The notes: generated from the letters alone by a model not told the origin. DNA of 64,000 nt from CAVPJC01 sp963705155 (GCA_963705155.1 CAVPJC010000013.1:310001-374000), one strand, 5' to 3'; positions 44,976-55,396 are shown, numbered from the stretch's first letter. Made by a program: numbers and translations.

Positions 44976-45425
44976 ATGTATGCGTTTGTGTTAGCAGTTC
45001 ATAACATCGTTCGTTGGATCGTGCTGCTGCTGGGTGTTTGGGCGGTTTACCGCTCGGCCCGCGGCTGGCTTGGCAAGCGTGAGTGGACTGTGGCAGATCG
45101 AAAGGCGGGCATTTTCTTTAGCTCAGCTTTTGACACACAGTTGTTGTTGGGATTGCTGCTATACTTTTTCTTTAGCCCACTCACAAAGGCGGCGCTCGCC
45201 GATTTCGGGGCTGCGATGAGCGATGCCGGGCTGCGCTTTTTTGCTGTAGAGCATGCTTTCTTTATGTTGGTAGGGCTGGTGTTTGTTCATCTGGGGAGCA
45301 TGTTGTCCAAGAAGGCAGCCACGGACGCCTTGAAACACCAGCGCGCTTTTATCTTCTTTGGGTTGACCTTGCTGTTATTGATATTGGGCACTCCATGGAT
45401 GCGCCCATTGCTGCCGGGTTTATAA
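44976..45425 (+). CDS. Four-helix membrane protein, cytochrome b-like, unknown function
   Basis: 149 residues with four membrane helices. His residues sit at or near helix ends (AVHNIVRW, AVEHAFFM, FVHLG), which would allow haem or quinone binding, but this is a guess. ATG 44976 behind GGAGG. The promoter and TetR operator lie directly upstream and the tetR gene follows, so it is the likely main target of that repressor. Confidence 0.75.
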   Translation: MYAFVLAVHNIVRWIVLLLGVWAVYRSARGWLGKREWTVADRKAGIFFSSAFDTQLLLGLLLYFFFSPLTKAALADFGAAMSDAGLRFFAVEHAFFMLVGLVFVHLGSMLSKKAATDALKHQRAFIFFGLTLLLLILGTPWMRPLLPGL

Positions 45426-45460
45426 CCTTTAAGCACCTGACGATAAGGAATCGGAAATCC

Positions 45461-46046
45461 TTGGAATCCAGAGATCTGCGGGCAGCAATTCTGGAGACGG
45501 CAAAACATTTATTTATAGAGCGCGGCTATCATGGCCTGGCAATGCGCCAAATTGCTGAGGCGCTGGGGGTTTCCAAGGCTGCGCTCTATTACTGATTTTA
45601 AAGATAAGGAAGAACTGCTCCTGGCGATCTTACACGCCTACCTGGGTGATATCGAATTGGTGGTTGAGCAGGCGGCGGCGCATCCGGGAACATGCCGGGA
45701 GCGCATCCGCAAACTGGTCGAGATGATCCTTACACAGCCGGCAGAGCAGCGAGCTGTGATCCGGTTGGCCAGTCAGGAGATGGCGCAATTAAGCCTGCCG
45801 CAGCGGCAGGCATTCAGCCAAACCTACCATACACAGTTTATCGGAAAGATCCAGGCGATGCTCGAAGCCGGTATTCATGCGGGTGAGCTGCGCCAGATCG
45901 ATCCCGGGGTGGCCACCTGGATGCTGCTGGGTATGATGTACCCGTACTTTTATCCTGCCCATTATGGAGACGTGCCTCCTCCGGTTCAGGTTGTGGATCA
46001 TATTGTGATGGTTTACCTGGATGGGATAGCCACGCGTGGGGTGTAG
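45461..46046 (+). CDS. TetR-family transcriptional regulator (frame interrupted)
   Basis: About 195 residues. N-terminal helix-turn-helix: AILETAKHLFIERGYHGLAMRQIAEALGVSKAALYY, split here as AILETAKHLFIERGY and AMRQIAEALGVSKAALYY, followed by FKDKEELLLAIL. One extra base near 45592 breaks the frame between ALYY and FKDKEE. The C-terminal ligand-binding domain is helical, with a Met/Tyr-rich last part (MLLGMMYPYFYPAHYG). TTG 45461 is the likely start; the longer ATG 45395 form overlaps the upstream gene. Probably represses its own unit through the palindrome at 44905. Confidence 0.87.
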
Positions 46047-46374
46047 CTGCGAAACCGATCCGGGCGCCCGGGGCGTCGCAACTTCCATTTATAATTGGAG
46101 AGTCCAGGTTGTAGGCGCGATCGGGTTAGCAGGCCCAACTCTGCGATACAGCCCTGAGATGCTTGCAAAATTCGTAGGATTGCGTCGTGAACATGCTGAT
46201 AAAATTTCTAAACTCCTGTAATTGTGCGTTCAGGCCAGACCAATAAAGCAACCAAAACCGAAAGGAGAGCGAAGAGACGCCTCAAAGAAAAGAAATTCTT
46301 GAATGGGGAGGATCTCAACCAGATTCTCTGCCCATCAGGACCCAACTAAAGTCACGATATCGAAGGGAAAAACT
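46047..46374 (+). other. Gene-free stretch before the aminotransferase gene
   Basis: 328 bases without a gene that I can support. A 12-bp palindrome CCGGGCGCCCGG (46060-46071) follows tetR but has no T-run. A TATAAT (46090-46095) lacks a -35 partner. The stretch is poorer in G+C than its surroundings and purine-rich before 46375. A small open frame (46036-46221) shows no sign of coding. Confidence 0.5.
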
Positions 46375-47607
46375 ATGCAGATTTCGCAATTAGCGAGAAA
46401 TATCGCCGAATCACCGACATTAGCTCTCAATGAGGAAGCCCGCCTTCTACGCGAGCGCGGTGAGGCTGTGATTAATATGAGCGTTGGCGAACCAAAAAAT
46501 AAAGCTCCGATCACGGCAATCCTCAGCTCGGTCTCCAGGATCGTTTCAGGAGATGTCAAATATACTCCTCCGGACGGCGTGCCTTCCATGAAGAAGGCGA
46601 TCCTCCGATATATGGAGGAGAACTATGATCAGTCTGTAGCCCCTGAGAATGTCATCGTCTCCGCGGGAGCGAAACAATCTCTCTTCAATCTGCTATTCAC
46701 TATCCTGAACCCGCAAGATGAGGTCATCGTTCTAGCGCCTTACTGGGTCAGTTACCCGGAGATGATAAAAATGTGTTACGGTGTGCCGGTCATCGTCACG
46801 CCGGAAGATGGCGGTTTTCATCCTCGAATGGAGGATATAGAACGCGCTGTCTCGTCTTACACCAGAGCGATCATCGTCAATAGTCCCAATAACCCATCAG
46901 GTGAAGTCTTCAGGGATGATTTCATTGCGCAGATCGTTGAATTCTGCGAGCGGAAAAAGATTTACCTTATCATGGACGATATCTATCACAAGCTGGTTTT
47001 TGAAGGCAGGAGACCTGCACCGGCGTACCGTTTTACAACTCAAACGATCGAAAATTCCATGGTTCTGGTGATCAACGGCGTTTCAAAACTTTACGGGATG
47101 ACCGGTTTTCGGATTGGTTGGGTAGTTGCGCCGCGCAAGATTGTGGAAGTGATGACCAACGTTCAGGCGCAAACCACTTCCTGCACTTCGGTCGTGCTCC
47201 AGGCTGCGGCAGAAGGCGCCCTGACAGGCATGCAAAATGTCGTCGAGAACCTGCGTCTGACTTTTGAAAACAACCGCGATGTACTCATGCAGGAGCTGCG
47301 GACCTTCACCGGGATCCGGATCAACAAACCAGGCGGAACATTCTATGCCCTGCCAGATTTTCGAGCCTACCTGCCTTCTTCACATGCGAAGAATTCGGTT
47401 GAGCTTGCCAATTTCATATTGAAAAAAGCGCTTGTTGTGGTTGTGCCTGGGAAAGAGTTTGGAATGGAAGGCCACCTGCGCCTGAGTTTTGCCGGCTCGG
47501 TAAAAGATATCACGACCGCGATCGAGCGGATAAAATGGGCGCTCGATCCTAATTCTCCCAATGAGATCTATATTGGCGACCGCAAGCTTGTGAGAGATTG
47601 GCTCTGA
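46375..47607 (+). CDS. Class I aspartate-type aminotransferase
   Basis: 410 residues. INMSVGEPKNKAP near the N-terminus, YTPPDGVPSMKKAI, NSPNNPSGEVF, and the PLP Lys in NGVSKLYGMTGFRIGW mark the class I/II fold, subgroup I-gamma (aspartate, or broader specificity). It likely converts aspartate and 2-oxoglutarate to oxaloacetate and glutamate. ATG 46375 with AAGGG upstream. Three bases separate it from pckA, so they are translationally close: aspartate to oxaloacetate to phosphoenolpyruvate. Confidence 0.9.
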   Translation: MQISQLARNIAESPTLALNEEARLLRERGEAVINMSVGEPKNKAPITAILSSVSRIVSGDVKYTPPDGVPSMKKAILRYMEENYDQSVAPENVIVSAGAKQSLFNLLFTILNPQDEVIVLAPYWVSYPEMIKMCYGVPVIVTPEDGGFHPRMEDIERAVSSYTRAIIVNSPNNPSGEVFRDDFIAQIVEFCERKKIYLIMDDIYHKLVFEGRRPAPAYRFTTQTIENSMVLVINGVSKLYGMTGFRIGWVVAPRKIVEVMTNVQAQTTSCTSVVLQAAAEGALTGMQNVVENLRLTFENNRDVLMQELRTFTGIRINKPGGTFYALPDFRAYLPSSHAKNSVELANFILKKALVVVVPGKEFGMEGHLRLSFAGSVKDITTAIERIKWALDPNSPNEIYIGDRKLVRDWL

Positions 47608-47610
47608 CCT

Positions 47611-49248
47611 ATGAATAACTTGCTAAACATTAAAACACCTGCCCAGACACAGGCTGATAATTTAAAAAGCCAGTTCGACCTGGCAAATCATGGATTAACC
47701 AACTTGAATCGGGTGTATTGGAACCTGCCGACAGAAGCACTGTACGAAGAGGCTATCTTTCGCGACGAAGGCAAGATTACCTCTCATGGCCCGTTTGTCG
47801 TCAATACAGGCACCCACACAGCCCGCGCCGCCAATGATAAGGTCATCACCCGTGAAAACACTACCGAAGGTCACATCTGGTGGGGACAATATAACCGTCC
47901 TTATAACGTCGAGAAATTTGGGGAGCTGTATAACCGGGTGCAGGGCTTTCTGCAAGGGCGTGATGTATTCGTGCAAGATTGTTACGCCGGCGCTGATCCC
48001 GATTACCGTATGCCGGTGCGAATAATTACCGAGTTTGCCTGGCACAGCATGTTCGCCCGCAATATGTTTGTGTCTCCCCGGACGAATGAGGAATACCGCA
48101 GGCATATTCCAGAGTTTACCGTTATCGCAGTCCCTTCGTTTAAGGCCTTTCCACAGATCGATGGGACCAACGGCTCTACCGTAATTGCGATTAATTTTGA
48201 CCAGAAAGTGTGTATCATAGGCAATTCGGGTTATGCAGGTGAAATCAAGAAATCGATCTTTACAATTCTGAACTACTATCTGCCACTACAGGGCGTAATG
48301 ACCATGCACTGCTCGGCAAACACCAGTACGGATGGAGATGTAGCCCTGTTTTTTGGTCTATCTGGCACCGGGAAAACCACACTTTCCGCAGATCCATCCC
48401 GAGGGCTGATTGGTGATGACGAGCACGGGTGGAGTGACAGCGGGATATTTAACTTCGAAGGCGGCTGCTACGCAAAGGTGATTGCCCTTTCACAATCTGC
48501 CGAACCCCAGATCTATGCCTGCACTCAACGGTTTGGCACCATATTGGAAAACGTCGTGTATGACCCGGTGACACGACTAATCGATCTGGATGACGACGCG
48601 CTGACCGAGAACACGCGGGCTTCTTACCCTTTGGAATTTATCGAGAATGCGATCGACAGCAAACGCGGCGGTCACCCCAAGAATATCGTTCTGCTCACCT
48701 GTGATGCATCTGGTGTCATGCCGCCCATTGCCCGGCTGACCACAGAGCAAACTCTGTATCATTTTATCTCTGGCTATACGGCCAAGGTCGGTGGTACCGA
48801 AATCGGCCTGGGCGATGAACCTGAGATTACCTTCAGCACCTGTTTTGGTGGTCCATTCATGGTGCACCACCCTGCCTATTATGCAGACCTGTTGAAGCGT
48901 AAGATTAATCGTTACGGGGTCACCTGTTGGTTGATCAACACAGGCTGGACTGGCGGGCCGTATGGTGTCGGCAAGCGGATCAGCATCAAATTCACAAGGG
49001 CTATGTTGAATGCCGCTCTCTCAGGGAAGCTTGAAGGGGTCGAATATTTCACAGATCCGGTTTTTGGATTTCGGGTTCCAAAGACCTGTCCGGACGTGCC
49101 AGACCATGTGTTAGATCCTTCACTTGCCTGGCCCAGCCAGGAAGCTTATATGAAACGTTACCTGGCCCTTGCTTATCGTTTTGTAGATAATTTTAAAAAA
49201 TTTGAGGAGGAGCGTCACCCGAGGTGCGAGCTGCCGGCCCGAATTTGA
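47611..49248 (+). CDS. pckA: Phosphoenolpyruvate carboxykinase (ATP)
   Basis: 545 residues, normal length. GLSGTGKTTLS at about 249-259 (P-loop), LIGDDEHGW (metal and kinase-2), MTMHCSAN and FSTCFGGPFM are the ATP-type PEPCK signatures. Converts oxaloacetate and ATP to phosphoenolpyruvate, CO2 and ADP, or the reverse in some anaerobes. Immediately follows the aminotransferase that would supply oxaloacetate. Confidence 0.97.
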   Translation: MNNLLNIKTPAQTQADNLKSQFDLANHGLTNLNRVYWNLPTEALYEEAIFRDEGKITSHGPFVVNTGTHTARAANDKVITRENTTEGHIWWGQYNRPYNVEKFGELYNRVQGFLQGRDVFVQDCYAGADPDYRMPVRIITEFAWHSMFARNMFVSPRTNEEYRRHIPEFTVIAVPSFKAFPQIDGTNGSTVIAINFDQKVCIIGNSGYAGEIKKSIFTILNYYLPLQGVMTMHCSANTSTDGDVALFFGLSGTGKTTLSADPSRGLIGDDEHGWSDSGIFNFEGGCYAKVIALSQSAEPQIYACTQRFGTILENVVYDPVTRLIDLDDDALTENTRASYPLEFIENAIDSKRGGHPKNIVLLTCDASGVMPPIARLTTEQTLYHFISGYTAKVGGTEIGLGDEPEITFSTCFGGPFMVHHPAYYADLLKRKINRYGVTCWLINTGWTGGPYGVGKRISIKFTRAMLNAALSGKLEGVEYFTDPVFGFRVPKTCPDVPDHVLDPSLAWPSQEAYMKRYLALAYRFVDNFKKFEEERHPRCELPARI

Positions 49249-49311
49249 CAAATTCATGATTGGTGGATAATAAATCAATGGGAATGATCGAAACGGCAGC
49301 GAAGAGGATGA

Positions 49312-50199
49312 GTGGATAAGAACAGGATTATCGCAGTCGTTGAAGTTGTTTTTGCAGTCGTCGTTTGGGGTGCTTCGTTTGTAGCTACGAAAGTGGCGCT
49401 CCGATATGTATTGCCAGTCCCCCTTGTGTGGGTAAGGTTTGCCTTCGGTGTCGTGATCCTGGGGGCTGCCACGGTGTGGCGCGGCCAGTTTGCTTACCCA
49501 AAACGGGAAGAATTAGGCTACTTTGCTTTGCTGGGGTTTCTGGGGATCACCTTGCACCAGTGGCTGCAATCCACCGCACTGCTGACCGCTCAAGCAACTA
49601 CAACCTCCTGGATTATTGCCACAACCCCGGTGTTTATGGCTTTACTGGGTTGGGGGGTCTTGAAAGAGGAAATGACCCCGATGATTGTCCTGGGGATCGT
49701 ACTGGCAGCCCTGGGGGTGTTACTGGTTGTGAGTAAAGGTGATTTTTCAACGCTGGCGAAAGGATCTTTTGGTACGCCAGGAGATTTTCTCGTGTTGATC
49801 AGCGCGGTCAACTGGGCAGTTTTTACGGTGCTCTCGAGGCGTGGATTACAGCGCCATCCTGCAACGCGGATGATGTTCTTTGTGATGGCGTTTGGGTGGT
49901 TGTTTTCAGGCGCGATGATGTTTACCAGTCCCGGGATCGGAGACATCAAGTCAATTGCCCTTGAAGGGTGGGTGGCCATATTATTTTTAGGAACATTCGT
50001 GTCAGGGCTGGCTTATATCGCCTGGTATGATGCTTTGAAAGTAATACCTTCTTCACAGCTTGGTGTATTTTTGTACATGGAGCCATTGGTGACTCTTGTG
50101 TTCGCAGCGGTCTTGCTGGCTGAACCATTGTCGTGGCAGGGAATACTGGGAGGCGTGATCATTCTGATAGGGGTGTGGATTGTGAACAGAAGCGGGTAA
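49312..50199 (+). CDS. EamA/DMT-family transporter
   Basis: 295 residues, ten membrane helices in two EamA repeats (VVWGASFVATKVALRY in the first, FGTPGDFLVLISAVNWAVFTVLSRR opening the second, with YMEPLVTLVFAAVLLAEPLSWQG near the end). Exporters of amino acids or metabolites are common in this family; substrate unknown. GTG start behind AGAGGATGA. Confidence 0.88.
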   Translation: MDKNRIIAVVEVVFAVVVWGASFVATKVALRYVLPVPLVWVRFAFGVVILGAATVWRGQFAYPKREELGYFALLGFLGITLHQWLQSTALLTAQATTTSWIIATTPVFMALLGWGVLKEEMTPMIVLGIVLAALGVLLVVSKGDFSTLAKGSFGTPGDFLVLISAVNWAVFTVLSRRGLQRHPATRMMFFVMAFGWLFSGAMMFTSPGIGDIKSIALEGWVAILFLGTFVSGLAYIAWYDALKVIPSSQLGVFLYMEPLVTLVFAAVLLAEPLSWQGILGGVIILIGVWIVNRSG

Positions 50200-50301
50200 G
50201 CAGGTGGAGGACAACCTTTAATGAAATCCGGTTGGCGAACCAGTGGACATTCTGCAGGGAGTATGATTTAATCAGCTATCAATCTCGTTCAGGAGACACA
50301 C

Positions 50302-52484
50302 ATGCAAACGATCGGAAAGTCGGTGCAACGCATCGATGCCCAGGCAAAAGTGACAGGGCAGGCTCTGTTTCCGGGCGATATCAATATCCCGGATCAGGCG
50401 ACCATGAAGATACTATTTGCCAGTCGCCCGCACGCTCTGATTAAAAGCATCGATACCAGTAAAGCTGAGGCGCTTCCAGGTGTGATTGCTGTTTTTACGG
50501 CTAAAGACGTACCGGTAAATGAATACGGCTTGATCATGAACGATCAGCCGGTGTTATGCGGCCCCGGATCTACAAATCCGCATGCCGATCGGGTTCGATT
50601 TATTGGCGACCAGATAGCCCTGGTGGTGGCTGAAAGCGAAGCGCTGGCGGCTAAAGGAAGGGACTTAATAGAAGTGGTGTATGAGGACCTGCATGTTGTA
50701 ACGGATGTGCTGGAAGCCATGCAACCAAATGCACCTGTACTGCATCCAGAACGCGATTCAAATATTTTCTGCCATTACCGCATCCGCAAGGGAGATGTAG
50801 AAGCAGCTTTTGCCCAGTCTGATGTGATTATCGAAGGTGAGTACCGGACACCTGCGCAAGAACATGCCTATCTGCAGCCAGAGGCCGGCCTCGCATACCT
50901 GGACGATGAGGACAGGGTGACGGTTACCGTAGCAGGACAGTGGACGCATGAAGATCAAGAACAAATTGCCCATGCTTTGGGGCTTCCCCGCGAACAAGTT
51001 CGGGTGGTTTACCCGGCGATTGGCGGCGCTTTTGGGGGCGCGAGGATATGTCGGTTCAAATTGTCCTGGCGCTGGCAGCCTGGCGGTTGAACCAGCGAGG
51101 CATCCGGAGGGCTGTAAAAATTATCTGGAGCCGGGAAGAATCGATTGTTGGACACCATAAACGCCACCCGTACATTTTACGTGCGAAGTGGGGTGCAACG
51201 AAAACGGGTAAGCTTCTGGCGGCTGAAGTGGAAGTGATTGCAGATGGGGGGGCCTATGCCTACACTTCCACCAAAGTTCTGGGGAATGCCACCCTGATGT
51301 GCACCGGAACTTATGAAATACCGAACGTAAAGGTGGATTCTTACGCGGTTTACACCAATAATCTCCCAAACGGCGCTTTCCGTGGTTTCGGGGGTCCACA
51401 GGCTGCCTTTGAGGCGGAAACGCAGATGAACCGCCTGGCGGAAGCGTTAGAGATGGATCCGGTGGAACTGCGGCAGATCAACATGCTGCGAGAAGGATCG
51501 CTGCTTTCGGTGGGAACTCCACTGCCCAAAGGAGTGAGCCTGAGCCAGGTGGTGGCTCAGGCCGCCCGGAAGGCAGAATGGCCGAAGCATGGTGAGGCGC
51601 CTTCGCCTGTTTTGAAGCGAGGTGCAGGCTTCGCCTGTGCCTTCAAGAATGTGGGATTTTCCTTTGGCGCTCCGGAACAGTGTATGGCTACGGTGGAATT
51701 GCACGGCGGCGTTGAGATTGAGCGAGTGGTGGTGCACCACGCGGCTGCAGAAGTGGGGCAGGGCACACATACGGTGATTGCTCAGATGGCGGCAGAGGCT
51801 GCGGGTGTGCCGTTGAGCAAAGTGGAGATGATTGTTTCGGATACTGCAACCACAAACGACTCCGGCAGCGTTTCAGCCTCACGGATGACTTTCATGGCGG
51901 GCAATGCGGTGAAAGGCGCCTGCGAACAGGCGTTGGAGAAGTGGAAAATGGAAGAGCGTCCGGCAATTGCCGTCTACCAATATCGTCCACCGAAAACCAC
52001 CCCTTATGACCCACAAACTGGAAAATCAGACCCAAATTTTGCATATGGTTATGTTGCTCAGGTGGTTGAAGTAGAAGTGGATCTTGAGAGTGGCCATGTC
52101 CGCCTGGTAAATGTCATCTCGGCAGATGATGTGGGCCGGGCAATAAATCCCCAGCAGGTTCAGGGGCAAATTGAAGGTGCTGTCGTTCAGGCTACCGGGT
52201 ATGCCGTGTTGGAAAACTTTGTTCAAGACAAAGGCTATGTCCAGACCCAGCATCTGTCTACCTATTTAATCCCGACGGTTTTGGATGTACCGGAGAACGT
52301 GGAAGCGGTGATCCTGGAATATCCGGATCCGATCGGCCCATGGGGAGCACGCGGCGTGGCAGAAATGCCATTTTTGCCGCTGGCGCCAGCGGTGATCGCT
52401 GCTGTTCATGACGCCACCGGGGTTTGGTTCCATGAATTTCCCCTCACCCCTGAGCGGGTGCTGCGTGGATTGGGCCGGATATGA
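50302..52484 (+). CDS. Isolated molybdenum hydroxylase Mo-binding subunit (frame interrupted)
   Basis: About 728 residues. Motifs: IGGAFGGREDMSVQ (split by a missing G in the GGGGG run at 51034-51038), NGAFRGFGGPQAAF, AAEVGQGTHTVIAQM and GARGVAEMPFLPLAPAV with the catalytic Glu. Compared with set 1 it lacks a stretch before AYGYVAQVVEVEVD, so it is shorter than usual. No FAD or FeS gene is adjacent; the FAD-FeS fusion at 40046 lacks a Mo subunit and may be its partner. yqeB and the yqeC-mocA fusion follow at once, which ties it to maturation of selenium-type hydroxylases. Confidence 0.88.
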
Positions 52485-52556
52485 AGGGAAGGACAACACC
52501 TATCTTAGAGCCGGAAAAGATGCTCTGGCGGTTGTGAATAACCCGGGAAATCCCTT

Positions 52557-53369
52557 ATGATCGTACTCATTCGAGGCGGCGGAGACCTGGCAAGCGGCGT
52601 CGCTCTGAGACTTTTTTGCGCTGGGCTGCGTGTAGTCATTTGCGAACTGCCCCAGCCGCTGGCTGTGCGCCGCCTGGTCTCATTTGGATCGGCCGTATAT
52701 GAAGGTGAGATCACCGTGGAAGGTGTGACTGCCCGCAGGGTGAGCGATCCATCCGATACTCTGCGGGTGTTGCAGGTATTATCGAGAGGCCAAATACCGG
52801 TACTGGTGGATCCTGAAGCGTATGCCTTGAAAAGCCTGCATCCAGGCGTGGTCGTAGATGGGCGCATGATGAAGCAACAGGTTGCGCTGGACCCCACACC
52901 TGTTAGCTTGTTGATCGGATTGGGTCCAGGGTTTGTAGCCGCTGAGAATTGCCATGCTGTGATCGAAACAAATCGTGGTCCGATGTTGGGGAGGGTGTTG
53001 TGGAGCGGCGCCGCCGAGGCCGATACGGGGCTGCCGGAATACGTGGGTTCACGGCAAGAGGAGCGTGTGCTGCGCGCCCCGGCTGATGGCGTTGTACACG
53101 GACGATCTGAGATTGGTGATCGCTTGAAAGAAGGCCAGGTGGTTGCCGAAGTGAGCGGCCTGCCAGTGGTTACCGATTTTGATGGGGTGCTGAGAGGCCT
53201 GGTTCACCCAAACGTGCACGTTGCGGCAGGCATGAAGATTGGTGATGTGGATCCCCGCAACGACCCGCGTTTATGCACAATGGTTTCAGATAAATCTCTG
53301 GCTATTGGCGGCGGGGTGTTAGAGGCAATCCTGTCTCGCTCGGAACTGCGGCCACAGCTATGGACATGA
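52557..53369 (+). CDS. yqeB: YqeB-family protein of selenium-dependent molybdenum hydroxylase systems
   Basis: 270 residues. Starts MIVLIRGGGDLASGVALRLFCAG, the characteristic Rossmann-type opening of the YqeB/EF2563 family, and carries LIGLGPGFVAAENCHAVIETNRG and a C-terminal SLAIGGGVLEAIL. Family members co-occur with selenium-dependent molybdenum hydroxylases and are thought to act in maturation of the selenium form of the cofactor; the exact reaction is not known to me. Located 72 bases after the Mo subunit and 59 before the yqeC-mocA fusion. Confidence 0.88.
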   Translation: MIVLIRGGGDLASGVALRLFCAGLRVVICELPQPLAVRRLVSFGSAVYEGEITVEGVTARRVSDPSDTLRVLQVLSRGQIPVLVDPEAYALKSLHPGVVVDGRMMKQQVALDPTPVSLLIGLGPGFVAAENCHAVIETNRGPMLGRVLWSGAAEADTGLPEYVGSRQEERVLRAPADGVVHGRSEIGDRLKEGQVVAEVSGLPVVTDFDGVLRGLVHPNVHVAAGMKIGDVDPRNDPRLCTMVSDKSLAIGGGVLEAILSRSELRPQLWT

Positions 53370-53428
53370 GTGGAAAAATTTACCCGGCTTTACCAGCACA
53401 TGTATTGGTAGTATACGGGTCGTAACCT

Positions 53429-54800
53429 ATGGCATTGGCATCTCTGGTAAAAGCTATAAGAATTGGCAGGCAATATTGTATGGCATTTGTGGGGGCAGGC
53501 GGTAAATCCAGCATTCTGTTTGCGTTAGGAAAGGAGCTGGCAAATGATCCGGCCCTGCCTGCCGTGCTGGCAACCACAAGTACTCACCTGGCTGAAGAGC
53601 AAGCCAGGTTGGCAGATGTTCACATTGTGGTTGAACACGCGGATGAACTTCAACTTCCATCACATGGTGGATTGATTCTGGTAACCGGGCCCCCAGGGGA
53701 AGAAAGGCGCTTATCATCACCGGGGGGAAAAATCCTGGAGCGGATGTACGAAATTGCCCAACAGGCTGGCTTGCCGCTGCTTATTGAAGCGGATGGCGCC
53801 AGGATGAAGCCAATTAAAGCCCCCGGTGAGCATGAGCCCGCCATCCCTCCCTTCGTGGAGGCTGTGGTCGTTGTAGCAGGTATGCAGGGTCTTGGAAAAG
53901 CGCTCAATCGAGACAACGTGCATCGTTTTGAAAGATTTGCTGCGCTGTCGGGATTGCAAACAAACCAGGATGTGACGGCTTCTGCTCTGACGCGTGAACT
54001 GCTGCATCCGGAGGGCGGGCTTAAGAATATTCCGCAAGGGGCAAGACGAGTGGTTGTTTTGAATCAGGCGGACACGCCCGAATTACAGGCAATGGCAAGC
54101 GGTATTGCCGAAAAACTCCTCACCCGATATGACAGTGTTCTGGTTGTAAAAATGAATCCGGATTTGCAATCGGAAAATCCTGATCAGGGGAGAAAGCCTG
54201 AGGTATTTGCTGTTCACGAGCGTACCGCCGGGGTGGTGTTGGCGGCTGGCGAGGCCGTTCGGTTTGGATCGCCAAAGCTTCTATTACCCTGGCGAGGTGA
54301 ACCTATAATCCGGCACCCGGTGCGGGCTGCGCTCACCGCTGGTTTGGACCCGGTGGTGGTAGTTGCCGGTGAATACCTGTTGGAGATCCAGAACGCCCTC
54401 AGAGATATGCCGGTGATGGTGATTGAGAACCCGCGCTGGAAAGAAGGACAAAGCACATCACTGCAAACTGGCCTGGCATCCATTACACGCTCGATTGGGG
54501 GTGTGATATTTCTATTAGCCGACCAGCCCCAGGTGCCCGTCGGTTTGATTCGGGCTCTCGTTGAAACTCACGCCAGCCACCTGGAACCCATCACCGCGCC
54601 GCTGGTGGATGGTCAGCGGGGAAACCCGGTATTGTTTGACGCCAGCACCTTTCCTGACCTGATGGCTTTGCGTGGCGACGTGGGAGGCAGAGCCCCTCTT
54701 TGCTCGTTATGCAGTCGAATGGCTTCCCTGGCACGACCAGTTGCCGCTACTGGATGTGGATACCCCTGAAGATTATGCCAGGTTGTTGGAGCTTGGATGA
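53429..54800 (+). CDS. YqeC-MocA fusion (hydroxylase maturation; molybdopterin cytidylyltransferase-like), frame interrupted
   Basis: About 456 residues. Residues 1-235 are YqeC-like (FVGAGGKSSILFALGKEL, LLIEADGARMKPIKAPGEHEPAIP, VVVLNQAD). Residues 268-456 are a MobA/MocA-type nucleotidyltransferase (GVVLAAGEAVRFGSPKLLLPW, ENPRWKEGQSTSLQTGL, LLADQPQVPVGLI). In E. coli yqeC and mocA are separate genes; here one frame covers both. One extra C in the CCCC run near 54687-54690 breaks the frame before ALFARYAVEW; corrected, the gene ends at 54800 and overlaps the next start by four bases (ATGA). Confidence 0.86.
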
Positions 54801-55396
54801 GAGTTGCTGCGATTGTATTGGCAGCAGGTGAATCACGGCGCATGGGCCGTCCAAAGATGAGCCTGCCCTGGGGAAACACCACCGTGATCGGGCAGGTGGT
54901 ACAGGCGCTTTTGCAAGGTGGCGCAAGCGAAGTGGTGGTTGTAACCGGCGGTAACCGCGCCGATTTGGAAATTGCCCTGGCAGAGCTGCCAGCCGGTCTT
55001 AATGTGAGTCAGGTGTACAACCCCGACTTCAAGAATGGCGATATGGTGCGTTCGCTGCAGGTAGGGCTCGCACGGTTAGATGAGACAGTGGACGCTACTC
55101 TGGTCGCTCTGGGCGACCAGCCTCAGATCGAGGCGCGGATTGTGGGCGAGGTGATTGCTGTTTACCAACAGGTAAAGATGGCGCTGGTAGCGCCAAGCTA
55201 CCAAAAACGGCGGGGACACCCCTGGCTCGTGGAACGCAGTCTGTGGCATGAATTGTTGGGGGAGCGGCGAGCAGGCACTCTGCGGGAGTTTTTAACCCAG
55301 CATTCGACGGAAATCTTTTACGTTAATGTGGATACACCCACGATCTTACAGGATCTGGATACACCTGAAGATTACGAGCGAGAGCGGCCGGTGTAA
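54797..55396 (+). CDS. mocA: Second MocA/MobA-like nucleotidyltransferase
   Basis: 199 residues. VAAIVLAAGESRRMGRPKMSLPWGN, YNPDFKNGDMVRSLQVGL, ALGDQPQIEARIV and VDTPEDYER match molybdenum cofactor cytidylyltransferases. It should attach CMP to molybdopterin, giving the cofactor form used by xanthine dehydrogenase-type enzymes and releasing PPi. Overlaps the fused gene by four bases. Two copies in tandem, one fused to YqeC, suggest different nucleotide or cofactor targets. Confidence 0.88.
   Translation: MRVAAIVLAAGESRRMGRPKMSLPWGNTTVIGQVVQALLQGGASEVVVVTGGNRADLEIALAELPAGLNVSQVYNPDFKNGDMVRSLQVGLARLDETVDATLVALGDQPQIEARIVGEVIAVYQQVKMALVAPSYQKRRGHPWLVERSLWHELLGERRAGTLREFLTQHSTEIFYVNVDTPTILQDLDTPEDYERERPV

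Noticed and set aside
53429..54800. Two separate genes, yqeC and mocA
   Set aside because: No stop codon or new ribosome-binding site between the two domains; the only frame break is near the C-terminus of the second domain.
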